Both the position numbers and the translations under genes were made by a program. From assembly GCA_947624785.1 (NCBI GenBank), contig CANQLV010000015.1, positions 1 to 64,000 on the forward strand: DNA of 64,000 nucleotides, written 5' to 3'. The notes beneath the pieces were generated by a model. That model was not told where the DNA came from. It ran no database searches and worked only from the letters and a program-made list of their open reading frames with translations. The DNA comes from Akkermansia muciniphila. GTDB lineage: Bacteria > Verrucomicrobiota > Verrucomicrobiia > Verrucomicrobiales > Akkermansiaceae. Positions 33,945 to 42,402 of this stretch are shown here, one piece after another. Numbering within the stretch: the stretch's first letter is position 1; every line of letters starts with the position of its first letter.

Positions 33945-36830
33945 CTAGAAGGAATAGCCTGCTCCCAGCATCACGCTCTGGTTCACGAAGTTGTCGCGGG
34001 CCTCCACCTGGTAGCTGCCGTACGCGCTCCAGTTATCCGTTACCTGAAGACGTCCGGAGATTCCGGCCCTTACCCCCTGGCGGGCAGGTTTGCTGCCGTC
34101 CACGCCCCACGCATAGCCGTTGCTCGTCAGGCGCGCATGGGTTTCGGCATTGCTCCGGTACACGTCCGGGAGATATTCCATGCTCACGGTATGGCTCCAG
34201 GGCATGCCGCCCAGCGTCAGGTTACGGGTCAGGGAAAGGCCCACGGGAAGAGCCAGGTTGCGGTAATGCCCGCGGTCAAACCGTCGCGCCATTTCTCCGC
34301 GTTCCGTAAATGTTTCCTGCGTCACATCCGTGTATTCCACTCCGATCCGGGGCGTAAGAACCAGCCCCCTGCCCAGGGGAAGGTCCCAGGCGGCCTTCAC
34401 GGTGCCGTCCCATGCCCGGTTGGTCCATGAACCTGACGAGTTTTGACCGCCGGAAGTCACGGAGGAAAGGCTGTTGTCACTGCTGCTGAAGCCGGCGGCG
34501 GTGATGGTCAGGGCCTGCCCCTTGCTCATGGGGAGCCTCCAGCCGGTGTAGATGAGTCCCATGTTGGCGTTTTGCCTGTTGGCGGCCTGGTATTCCCGGC
34601 TGATGTTTTTACCGGAAGTATAGCCGTAGGCAACACCTCCCAGCCATTGTTTTCCCAGCCTGCAGTCTCCCCCTACGGCAAAGCCGCCGCCCTGGTAGTC
34701 AAACCCTTCAACGCCGCTCTTGGTTCTCTGCATCTGGAAATCTCCCAGTCCGCTGGTCCAGACATTGCTTTTGAGGGGGGAGAGGAAGCGCGCCGTATCC
34801 AGGTGCGCCAGCCCCGTGCCGGAGAATGAACGCAGGGTGGAGGCGGAGGAAAGCATGGAGTTGGCGATATTGCTTCCCTTGAGTTCCGCGATGACTCCTT
34901 CCTCAATGATATTGCCGGTGGTAAAGACAAGGGCGCCTTCCCCGTTCAGCTCCCAATTTATTCCCAGAAGGAAATTCATGCCCTGGTCATCCGTCATGGT
35001 CGCCTTGTAGTCACCTGTTTTCTCAAGAATTCCTCCAAAAGAGCCGGCTTTGATGGTCAGTACGGTTTCTCCCGCGGCTACGCCGGAAGGGGAGCCGTAC
35101 ACGGCCAGCCGGTCGGCGGAGACAGACCCCGCAGACGTGATGGAAACGGCTTCTCCGGGCTCTCTGAGGTCAAGCGCAAGCGTTTTCAGGGAAACATTCC
35201 CGGAAGCGGTCAGGGAAGTGCGGCGGCCCATGGCCAGCGTTCCTCCTTCCTGGACGTAGTTGACCAGTTGCAGTGCGGCCCTCTGGTCCAGGCGGACGAT
35301 GCCGTTATACTGGATGGCATCCCCCGTCAGGGTGGAGGTGTAATTGGCCGCGTTGTCCGAGTCTGCATAATCCCTGCCGGAGAACAGGATTTCCCCCTGG
35401 CAGTCCTTCCCTTCGTTCAAATGCAGGGAGGAAGCGTTATCCTGTTCATCCTGCATGACGATGGGGTCGTAAAAGGCAATTCTGCGTCCGGCCGCGGCTC
35501 CCAGCTCCACCTTGTGTTTTCCGTCCGCCAGAATGGCGTTGGCGATGGCGGTTGCCCCGCCCGCATACATGACGTTGTTCTGGAATATCATGTCGCCCCC
35601 GTCAGCCAATAAGATGATCCGGGCGTCGGCAGGGCCGGTGGGGCTGCCATATTCATCCTCTATGGGGGAGGAACTGCAAATGGCTCCTCCAAGCTCTTTT
35701 GCCGAATTGCCTTCAAACAGGACGTTCCCCCGTACGTGCTGGATGGACAATACATTGTTTTCAGAGACGCAGCCCGTTTCAAAATAGATGGCGCCGCCGA
35801 CTAGGTCCGCCCGGTTTCCGATGAATGATACGTTGCCCTCCACGCCGGAAATGGAAAGCATGCTTTCCGTGCCATTGACAAAAATGGCGGATCCGGCATA
35901 GGAGCTGTTATTCTGGAAAAGCATGTCCCCCTGAATGTTGGAAAGCTGGACGGTTGCATGGCCGCTGAATAATTCTCCGCCCCAGTCAACTTTGCAGCCT
36001 GCGCTCAGGCAGGCGCCGAAGGAATAGGAGCCGGAGTTGTTCACGAAGCGGATGCCGCCGGCGATGTTGTCCACCGTGATAACGGCGTTTCCTGCCTTCA
36101 CGTCATTGAAAATGGCAATAACGCCCTGGCCGGATGAAAAGGTATTGTTCCGGATGTCAATCCCTCCCCGGACATGGGAAATTTGGATCAAATTGTCGAT
36201 GCTGGTGTCCGTGCTGTTGCGGCCGTAAATAAGCAATCCCAGTCCGGATTGTCCCCTCCCTTGATCTTTTGTGTTATTGCTGATGGACAAGGTCCCCCCG
36301 ATGTTGTTGATGGAAATGGTGTTATTCCCGGAAGAGTGCAGGGACACCAGGGCGTCCGAGCTGTTGCTTCCGTATTCAATCGTGTTGTTATCCAGAGAGA
36401 CGTTTCCGTGGATGCCGGTGATGGAAAATATGGAACTTCCCTGATTATTGGCTAACTCAACGGCTCCGTATGTTCCCCCGAGTTGAAGGTTGTCCAATTG
36501 GGAAATGGACAGGGTGAACAGGTTGGCAACGGCAGGGGTGCCTGCCAGACTTTCGAAAAAGAATTGCCCGTGCCCGTCCTTGCTATCTTGCTTGTTCAGG
36601 GTGAGGCTTTGCCCGCCATCCCCTTTGAATGAGACTTCAAGCAGGTTTTGTGAAGTGGAAGGTTCTACCCGGAATACGGTTTCCTTATATTCCATGTCAG
36701 TGCTGAGTTCATAATGGATGTCTTGAGTGATGGATACGCTTCCTCCATCCTCCGGGGCGGAGGTTTCAGCAAGAGAGGGAAGGGTGGCAAGGATGCAGGT
36801 TAGGAGAATCAACGGAAGTTTAATCTTCAT
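33945..36830 (-). CDS. Autotransporter outer-membrane protein with Pmp-like passenger repeats
   Basis: 961 aa: a signal peptide (MKIKLPLILLTCILATLPSLA-E), a beta-helix passenger (about 60-600) and a C-terminal 12-strand autotransporter barrel (about 690-961) ending in MLGAGYSF with the expected terminal Phe. The passenger repeats roughly every 40-45 residues with units such as GNVSLDNN, GTLSISNN, GIDIRNN, GDMLFQNN, VSFIGNRADLVGGAI, VLFEGNSAKELGGAI and MIFQNNVMYAGGAT. The FxxN and GGA(I/T) pairs are the hallmark of chlamydial polymorphic membrane proteins. ATG 36830 lies 17 nt from the edge of element B. Probable surface adhesin; ligand unknown. Confidence 0.88.
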   Translation of the reverse strand: MKIKLPLILLTCILATLPSLAETSAPEDGGSVSITQDIHYELSTDMEYKETVFRVEPSTSQNLLEVSFKGDGGQSLTLNKQDSKDGHGQFFFESLAGTPAVANLFTLSISQLDNLQLGGTYGAVELANNQGSSIFSITGIHGNVSLDNNTIEYGSNSSDALVSLHSSGNNTISINNIGGTLSISNNTKDQGRGQSGLGLLIYGRNSTDTSIDNLIQISHVRGGIDIRNNTFSSGQGVIAIFNDVKAGNAVITVDNIAGGIRFVNNSGSYSFGACLSAGCKVDWGGELFSGHATVQLSNIQGDMLFQNNSSYAGSAIFVNGTESMLSISGVEGNVSFIGNRADLVGGAIYFETGCVSENNVLSIQHVRGNVLFEGNSAKELGGAICSSSPIEDEYGSPTGPADARIILLADGGDMIFQNNVMYAGGATAIANAILADGKHKVELGAAAGRRIAFYDPIVMQDEQDNASSLHLNEGKDCQGEILFSGRDYADSDNAANYTSTLTGDAIQYNGIVRLDQRAALQLVNYVQEGGTLAMGRRTSLTASGNVSLKTLALDLREPGEAVSITSAGSVSADRLAVYGSPSGVAAGETVLTIKAGSFGGILEKTGDYKATMTDDQGMNFLLGINWELNGEGALVFTTGNIIEEGVIAELKGSNIANSMLSSASTLRSFSGTGLAHLDTARFLSPLKSNVWTSGLGDFQMQRTKSGVEGFDYQGGGFAVGGDCRLGKQWLGGVAYGYTSGKNISREYQAANRQNANMGLIYTGWRLPMSKGQALTITAAGFSSSDNSLSSVTSGGQNSSGSWTNRAWDGTVKAAWDLPLGRGLVLTPRIGVEYTDVTQETFTERGEMARRFDRGHYRNLALPVGLSLTRNLTLGGMPWSHTVSMEYLPDVYRSNAETHARLTSNGYAWGVDGSKPARQGVRAGISGRLQVTDNWSAYGSYQVEARDNFVNQSVMLGAGYSF

Positions 36831-36847
36831 AATAGGGATATTTTATG

Positions 36848-37032
36848 CGGATTTCTAATCCGTGATCAATTAATGCCGCCATCAAGAAGGCCTATTGACA
36901 GGGAACATAAGGATAATAGGGGCGATAGGGGAATTTTGCCGGCTCCTGTTATTGATGCCATCCTTAGATGCCCTATTATCCCTAACCAGCTTTTCCACAG
37001 ATTTTTTCCGTTGACTTCGGATTAGAAATCCG
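36848..37032 (-). repeat. Intergenic element B (185 bp) upstream of the autotransporter gene
   Basis: Bounded by CGGATTTCTAATCCG (36848-36862) and its exact reverse complement (37018-37032), with 155 bp between. Read on the minus strand it is homologous to element A in several blocks, including AGTCAACGGAAAAA just inside the distal site and ATCCTTATGTTCCCTGTC (36914-36897). The core TTCTA differs from element A's TTGGA, yet both ends match within the element. The proximal site lies 17 nt from the autotransporter ATG. Confidence 0.82.
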
Positions 37033-37143
37033 AGGCTCCTTTTTATCAGGAAGATAAGTTCATTAAAATGAACATTTAAACAAGAAGTTCGCCGGGTGCG
37101 GCTGTCATGCGGACAGCGTCCAGGGAAACTTCCGGGAGCCGTT

Positions 37144-37983
37144 TTACCAAGGGAAGGGCGCCACGGAAATCTTCTGGCACATGGTATGGGACTGCCCCGG
37201 AGCAAGATGAAGCGTGCGGGGGATGGCATTGCCCATTTCCACGCACAGGAATTTGTTCCAGGATTCCGCGCCCAGGTCCGCCATGTTTCTGGCTCCCTGC
37301 TGGCCCGGATTCCAGACGATGACGGAAGAGGCGTGTTCCCGTTCCACGGTGATGGCGCGGTTCAGCACGAAGTCTTCCAGCACGATTTTTCCGGAACAGT
37401 CCGGGCAGTCGTAAACGCGGTCCAGGCACCCCAGGGGGGCCAGCGGGCGTTCTCCGTGCTTCATGGGCTGGGCGGCTTCTTCCCGGAACGGCACGTCGTC
37501 CAATCCGAGCACGCGGCATTTGGTCAGGTTGCCGACGGCAAAGTAGTTGTGGAAGGCTTCCGTGAGCTTGCAGGGCTGCATGCGGGCCGTGGTTTCCAGC
37601 TTCATGGACAGCGTGCGGCCCAGTGTCAGGCGCAGGATGGCTGCGGGATAGGATTCGTCTTCCGGATAGAAGGCCAGGGAAAGCAGGGCGTTCCCCCGCT
37701 TGTCCGTCTCCTGGTGGTGGAGCCGCCACTCCGAGGTGCGAGCCACGCCGTGGGACGGTTCTCCCTTCCGCGGGCCGAACCAGGGCCAGCAGACGGGAAT
37801 GCCGCCGCGGATGGCTTTGCCGGGAGCAAAGACCGCCTTGGGGGAAAGGAAGAGGCATTCTTCATGCCCCTCCGGTTTCCATGACGTGAGGTGCGCCCCT
37901 TGCAGGCACAGGGTGGCTGTGCAGAGCGGTGTTTCCACGTCCAGGAAAGTGACTCCTTGGTTTGTTGCTCGCCGGGTAATCAT
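37144..37983 (-). CDS. D-hexose-6-phosphate mutarotase (glucose-6-phosphate 1-epimerase, YeaD-like)
   Basis: Interconverts alpha and beta anomers of hexose 6-phosphates. The 279-aa protein shows the aldose-epimerase fold with YeaD-type motifs: GAHLTSWKPEG, LFLSPKAVFAPGKAIRGGIPVCWPWFG, PSHGVARTSEW, the catalytic-region TEAFHNYFAVGN, and VWNPGQQGARNMADLGAESWNKFLCVE near the end. It overlaps pdxH by 4 nt and is the last gene of the minus-strand run from asd. Confidence 0.9.
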   Translation of the reverse strand: MITRRATNQGVTFLDVETPLCTATLCLQGAHLTSWKPEGHEECLFLSPKAVFAPGKAIRGGIPVCWPWFGPRKGEPSHGVARTSEWRLHHQETDKRGNALLSLAFYPEDESYPAAILRLTLGRTLSMKLETTARMQPCKLTEAFHNYFAVGNLTKCRVLGLDDVPFREEAAQPMKHGERPLAPLGCLDRVYDCPDCSGKIVLEDFVLNRAITVEREHASSVIVWNPGQQGARNMADLGAESWNKFLCVEMGNAIPRTLHLAPGQSHTMCQKISVAPFPW

Positions 37984-38618
37984 GGCTGGAGGCGTTCGAT
38001 CGTCCAGGAACCGTCTTCCTGAAGTTTGTACATGAAACGGTCATGCACGCGGCCGGGACCGCCCTGCCAGAATTCAAAGGTGTCCGGAATGATCCGGTAG
38101 CCGCCCCAGAAGGAGGGCAGGGGGATTTCTCCCTTGGAGAATTTGTTTTTCAGCTCCATCAGCTTCATTTCCAGCAGTTTTCTTCCGGAAATGACGGAGC
38201 TCTGGCGGGAGACCCACGCGCCGAGCTGGGATTCCTTGGGACGGGTGAGGAAGTATTTCAGGGACTCCGCACGGGAAACCTTGACGGCCTTTCCGTAAAT
38301 GATGACCTGGCGTTCCAGCATGACCCAGGGCAGCATCATGCAGACCTGCGGGTTTTCTTCAATGTCATGGGCCTTGTGGCTGCCGTAGTTGGTGAAAAAG
38401 ACGAAGCCCGTCTGGTCAAAGTACTTGAGCAGCACCGTACGCAGGGAGGGCCTGCCGTGGGCGTTCACCGTAGCCAGGGAAAAGGCGTTGGGCTCCGGAA
38501 TGTCAGCTTTCAGGGCCTGTTCAAACCAGGTCTGGAATTGTTCAAAGGGGTTTTCCGCCAGGTCTTTTCTGTGAAGCTGGCCTTTGAGGTATTCTTCTCT
38601 GAAATTGGACAGGTCCAT
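37980..38618 (-). CDS. pdxH: Pyridoxamine 5'-phosphate oxidase
   Basis: FMN-dependent oxidation of PNP or PMP to the cofactor PLP. The 212-aa length matches the family. It starts with FREEYLKGQLHRKDLAENPFEQF. FMN-binding segments include SLRTVLLKYFDQTGFVFFTNYGSHKAHDIEENP. The C-terminal domain shows SRQSSVISGRKLLE, PSFWGGYRIIPDTFEFWQGGPGRVHDRF and the final WTIERLQP. ATG 38618 matches the family start; the open frame further upstream overlaps nadC. It follows nadC by 20 nt. Confidence 0.95.
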   Translation of the reverse strand: MDLSNFREEYLKGQLHRKDLAENPFEQFQTWFEQALKADIPEPNAFSLATVNAHGRPSLRTVLLKYFDQTGFVFFTNYGSHKAHDIEENPQVCMMLPWVMLERQVIIYGKAVKVSRAESLKYFLTRPKESQLGAWVSRQSSVISGRKLLEMKLMELKNKFSKGEIPLPSFWGGYRIIPDTFEFWQGGPGRVHDRFMYKLQEDGSWTIERLQP

Positions 38619-38638
38619 GATGGGTTGAAAAGCAAGTG

Positions 38639-39502
38639 TTATTCCACGCTGAAATCCAGCCCCAGGTCCAGGGAAGGGGCGGAGTGGGTGACGTAGCCCA
38701 CGGAGACGAAGTCCACGCCGGATTCCGCAATGGCGGCCACCGTGTCCAGGTTGACGCCTCCGCTGGCCTCCATCAGGGGCGTGGCGCGGTCGCCGCGCAT
38801 GGCGACGGCCTGCTTCAGCGTCTCCGGCGTCATGTTGTCCAGAAGGATGTGGTCCACTCCTTCCAGCTTGAGGAAGGCTTCCACCTGTTCCAGCGTATCC
38901 GCTTCCAGCTGGATTTCCACGCCGGGCTTTTCCGCCCGCAGCCTGTTGATGCACTGCTGGAGGTGTTCCGTGTCGCCGTCCGTCATCAGGTGGTTGTCCT
39001 TCACCATGGCGCGGTCGTAAAGGCCCATGCGGTGGTTGGTGCCGCCGCCGTGGGCCACGGCCGCCTTCTCCAGCAGGCGGTAGCCGGGAGTGGTCTTGCG
39101 GGTGTCCAGGATGCGGGCGCTGGTGTGGGAAACGGCCTTCACGTATTTCTTGGTGAGCGTGGCTACGCCGGAAAGGCGCTGGATGAAGTTGAGCGCGGTG
39201 CGTTCCGCTCCCAGGATGGAGCGGGCGGACCCTTCAATGAGCATCACCACGGCGCCGGGCGCCACGGCCTCCCCGTCATGCAGGTAGATTTCCACCTTCA
39301 GGGAGGGGTCCACCTTGCGGAAGACTTCCGCCGCCACGTTGACGCCGGAAAGAACGCCCTTTTTCCGGGGCGTCAGAATGGCTCTGGCGGTCAGGTGTTC
39401 AGGGACGAAGTACGTGGAAGTCACGTCGCCGGGGCCGAAGTCTTCGGCCAGCGCCAGATTGATCAGGGTCTCCACGTTGTCGGATACGGTTTCTGCTGGC
39501 AT
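38639..39502 (-). CDS. nadC: Nicotinate-nucleotide diphosphorylase (carboxylating)
   Basis: Converts quinolinate and PRPP to nicotinate mononucleotide in NAD synthesis. The 287-aa protein has the two-domain QPRTase layout. Landmarks are LAEDFGPGDVTS, ERTALNFIQRLSGVATLT, ILDTRKTTPGYRLLEKAAVAHGGGTNHRMGLYD, MVKDNHL, EADTLEQV, LLDNM and the C-terminal EASGGVNLDTVAAIAESGVDFVSVG. nadA and nadB are not in the window. It lies 13 nt after ispA in the same operon. Confidence 0.96.
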   Translation of the reverse strand: MPAETVSDNVETLINLALAEDFGPGDVTSTYFVPEHLTARAILTPRKKGVLSGVNVAAEVFRKVDPSLKVEIYLHDGEAVAPGAVVMLIEGSARSILGAERTALNFIQRLSGVATLTKKYVKAVSHTSARILDTRKTTPGYRLLEKAAVAHGGGTNHRMGLYDRAMVKDNHLMTDGDTEHLQQCINRLRAEKPGVEIQLEADTLEQVEAFLKLEGVDHILLDNMTPETLKQAVAMRGDRATPLMEASGGVNLDTVAAIAESGVDFVSVGYVTHSAPSLDLGLDFSVE

Positions 39503-39515
39503 GAAAAAATGCGGC

Positions 39516-40409
39516 TTAATATTCGCGGTTGAGAAGATAGTTGGCCAGTTCCACCAAGCGGGTGCGGCGTTCTTCCGGGAAGATCATCAGGGCGTCCAGG
39601 GCCGCCTGGGTGCGGCATTTCGCTTCGGAACGGGCTCCGTCCATGCCTATCAGGGCCGGGCAGGTGGATTTCTGGGCGTTCACGTCCTTGCCGGCAGTCT
39701 TGCCTAGCTTTTCCGTGGAGGCGGTCAGGTCCAGAATGTCATCAATCACTTGGAAGGCGAGGCCAAGGTTGTAACCGAAATCCGTGACGGCTTCCAGCTG
39801 GGCTTCCGTAGCGTTCGCGGACATGGCGCCGAAACGGAGGGCCGTGGTCAGCAGGGCCGCCGTTTTCCCTTCGTACACGGCGCGCACTTCCGGTTCGGAG
39901 AGCTGCTTGTGCTCCCCTTCCAGGTCCAGAATCTGGCCACCGATGAGCATCGTGCTGCCGCCGGTGGCCGCCAGTTCCCGGACGTAATCCCGGACGGTGT
40001 AGCGTTCCGTGTCGTCCACCTGGGCGATCACGGCAAAAGCTTCCGTCAGCAGGGCGTCTCCCGCCAGGATGGCTACCCCTTCCCCGAAGGCCTTGTGGCT
40101 GGTGGGCTTGCCGCGGCGCAGGTCGTCGTTGTCCATGGCCGGCAGGTCATCATGAATAAGGGAATACGTGTGCATCATCTCCACGGCGCAGGCGGGCACC
40201 AGGGCGTTCACCGCCAGCCCTCCGCAGGCTTCCGCGGCCGCCAGGCAAAGCACGGGCCGCATTCTTTTGCCGCCCGCGAACATGCTGTAACGCATGGCCT
40301 TGTGGATGGTTTCAGGGCTTTCGTCCTCTGCGGGCAGAAGCCTGTCCAGCGCCGCGTCAATCAGGGCGCACTGTTCTGTAATATAATCGTTCAGGGATTG
40401 TTCACACAT
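39516..40409 (-). CDS. ispA: Polyprenyl (farnesyl/geranylgeranyl) diphosphate synthase
   Basis: Short-chain trans-prenyltransferase condensing IPP with allylic diphosphates. The 297-aa protein has the first aspartate-rich motif DDLPAMDNDD with the two-residue insert usual in bacterial FPP synthases, the following LRRGKPTSHKAFG, and the second motif VIDDILDLT. GGKRMRPVL gives the IPP-binding basic cluster. Product length (C15 or C20) cannot be set from sequence alone. It lies 38 nt after asd and 13 nt before nadC. Confidence 0.93.
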   Translation of the reverse strand: MCEQSLNDYITEQCALIDAALDRLLPAEDESPETIHKAMRYSMFAGGKRMRPVLCLAAAEACGGLAVNALVPACAVEMMHTYSLIHDDLPAMDNDDLRRGKPTSHKAFGEGVAILAGDALLTEAFAVIAQVDDTERYTVRDYVRELAATGGSTMLIGGQILDLEGEHKQLSEPEVRAVYEGKTAALLTTALRFGAMSANATEAQLEAVTDFGYNLGLAFQVIDDILDLTASTEKLGKTAGKDVNAQKSTCPALIGMDGARSEAKCRTQAALDALMIFPEERRTRLVELANYLLNREY

Positions 40410-40447
40410 GGCGTTATGAATTGGGTGCGGGGTGTGGTGGAGATGGT

Positions 40448-41458
40448 TCAGCGGTTGACCAGCAGTTCCGCAATTTGTACGGCGTTAAGGGCTGCCCCTT
40501 TCCGGACCTGGTCGCCCACGACCCAGAGGGTCAGGGCATTGTCGATTGCCATGTCCATGCGCATGCGCCCCACGTAGCAGGTGTCCCCGTTGGTGCTGTC
40601 CAGCGGGGTGGGCCACACGCCTTCCGAGGGATTGTCCATCAAGGCGACGCCGGGTTTTCCGTCATAGGCGCTGCGGGCCGTTTCCACATCCACGGGCTGC
40701 TCAAACTGGGCAGTCACGGAAATGGAATGGGAGCGGTACACGGGCACGCGCACGCAGGTGCACGTCACCTTGAGGTCGGGCAGGGAAAGGATTTTGCGGC
40801 CTTCATTGAGCATTTTAAGCTCTTCCTTCGTGTAACCGCTTTCCGTGAAGGAGTCAATCTGGGGAAGAAGGTTGAAGGCGATCTGGTGCGGATAAACGTT
40901 TTTCACCACGGGATGGCCGTCCACCACGGCGCGCACCTGGGATTCCAGTTCCGCAATGCCGTGCTGCCCGCTTCCGGAAACCGCCTGGTAGCTGGAGGCG
41001 ATGACGGTTTTCAGCCCGAAGCGCTGGTGCAGGGGGAAGAGGGCCATCAGCGTAATGATGGTGGTGCAGTTCGGATTGGCGATGATGTTGCGGGGGTGGT
41101 TGAGGGCCGCTTCCGGGTTGATTTCCGGAACCACCAGGGGCACGTCCGGGTCCTGGCGGAAGGCGGAGGAATTGTCGATGACCACGCAGCCCGCGGCCGC
41201 GGCAATGGGGGCGAACTTCAGGGAGATGCCGCCGCCTGCGCTGAACAGGGCGATATCCACGCCGTCAAAGGATTTTTCCGTCAATTCTTCCACAGTCAGC
41301 ATTTCTCCCCGGAAGGCGACCTGTTTTCCGGCGGACCGGGCGGAGGCCAGAAGCTTCAGGGAGCCTACGGGAAAGTTGCGTGTTTCCAGGCAGGACAGGA
41401 TCTCAACGCCCACCGCTCCGGTGGCGCCGACGATGGCAACATGGGGTGCTTGGTTCAT
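40448..41458 (-). CDS. asd: Aspartate-semialdehyde dehydrogenase
   Basis: NADPH-dependent reduction of aspartyl phosphate, feeding lysine/diaminopimelate, threonine and methionine. 336 aa with the nucleotide-binding GATGAVGVEI at the start, NSSAFRQDPDVPLVVPEIN, the catalytic C131 in IANPNCTT, and SYQAVSGSGQHGIAEL. The catalytic His region CVRVPVYRSHS follows. ATG 41458 gives the normal start; the open frame upstream is not family-like. First gene of the asd-ispA-nadC-pdxH-mutarotase run. Confidence 0.96.
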   Translation of the reverse strand: MNQAPHVAIVGATGAVGVEILSCLETRNFPVGSLKLLASARSAGKQVAFRGEMLTVEELTEKSFDGVDIALFSAGGGISLKFAPIAAAAGCVVIDNSSAFRQDPDVPLVVPEINPEAALNHPRNIIANPNCTTIITLMALFPLHQRFGLKTVIASSYQAVSGSGQHGIAELESQVRAVVDGHPVVKNVYPHQIAFNLLPQIDSFTESGYTKEELKMLNEGRKILSLPDLKVTCTCVRVPVYRSHSISVTAQFEQPVDVETARSAYDGKPGVALMDNPSEGVWPTPLDSTNGDTCYVGRMRMDMAIDNALTLWVVGDQVRKGAALNAVQIAELLVNR

Positions 41459-41611
41459 GGTTGTGTCAGAAAATGGCGGAATTCGTTCCGCATGGGTATG
41501 ATGATAAAGGTTTTTCTCAGAAAAGCAATACGGGATCGGCAAATGGTGAACAGTGCGGGTCAATACAATGGCAAAAGCAGTATTAACTATTCACTGTTAA
41601 CTATTAATTGT

Positions 41612-42301
41612 TCATTTAACCCATTTGCCCACGCCTTCCGGCAGCCTGCCGTCGGAGACGGGGCCGTAGCGGGTGGATTCCATGTTTCCCCAGAGGGGCA
41701 CGCCCACGATGCGCTTCCACCAGCCGGACATGCTGGCCCCCGTGTAGCAGCCGAAGCTCCAGCAGTCGGACCGCGGGGTGAAAATATCCCGGCGGATGCG
41801 GTTCAGGTCCGTTTCATGAATCCATTCCGTGGAGACGGCCATGATGTTGTTGCCGTAGTCCAGCATCCACGCGAAGCTGTTGGAATGGCCGAAGTAGTAA
41901 AAGGATTCCACGAAGTCTCCGCGGAAGCGCGGGGAGGAATTCAGCGCCCGGATGGCCTGGTCCGCGCTGTCCACCCAGACGAGCTTGATCTTGTACTTGG
42001 AAGCCAGGTCGGCAATCCAGCGGGTATAGGGCTTGCCGTCCTCCCTTCCCCGTGCCGCATAGCCCGGGCGGTAGACGATCCAGGTGATTCTGGCGGAGGG
42101 ATCCTTCTGCTGGATATGGGAGATGCGGATGGTGGAGGCCCTTACAAAGTTGGCCCACCAGTTGTCATGCCTGTCGGGCTGTATTCTCAGTCCTTCCCAT
42201 TGTCTGAGGGCGGGACCGCCGCACATGACGACGTGGACGGCCTGGGACAGTCCCGTGCCGCCCGCCAGCAGGGCCAGAGCGAGAAAAAGGCGTGAAAACA
42301 T
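41612..42301 (-). CDS. Secreted protein of unknown function with possible His/Cys dyad
   Basis: 229 aa with a clear signal peptide (MFSRLFLALALLAGGTGLSQA-V). The mature part reads like an alpha/beta domain: HVVMCGGPALRQW, ITWIVYRPGY, IKLVWVDSADQAIRAL, then FYYFGHSNSFAWMLDYG and, 50 residues later, SDCWSFGCYTGASMSGWWK. A G-H-S-N motif after a hydrophobic strand followed by a strand ending in G-C-x-T-G recalls clan CD (caspase/gingipain-like) folds, but this is only a pattern match. It is flanked by asd (153 nt away) and sdaA (101 nt away) on the same strand. Confidence 0.6.
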   Translation of the reverse strand: MFSRLFLALALLAGGTGLSQAVHVVMCGGPALRQWEGLRIQPDRHDNWWANFVRASTIRISHIQQKDPSARITWIVYRPGYAARGREDGKPYTRWIADLASKYKIKLVWVDSADQAIRALNSSPRFRGDFVESFYYFGHSNSFAWMLDYGNNIMAVSTEWIHETDLNRIRRDIFTPRSDCWSFGCYTGASMSGWWKRIVGVPLWGNMESTRYGPVSDGRLPEGVGKWVK

Positions 42302-42402
42302 GCCCGCACCCTACCTTTGCTCCCCGTGTCTGTCAACCCGCCGGAGTGTTTTTTACCGGAACAGACGCACATGGAATCCCATGGGATGATTTCCGTTTCC
42401 CT

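Noticed and set aside
41560..41611. Repeated TTAACTATT strings upstream of asd
   Set aside because: Short AT-rich imperfect repeats with no clear unit or symmetry; probably chance.
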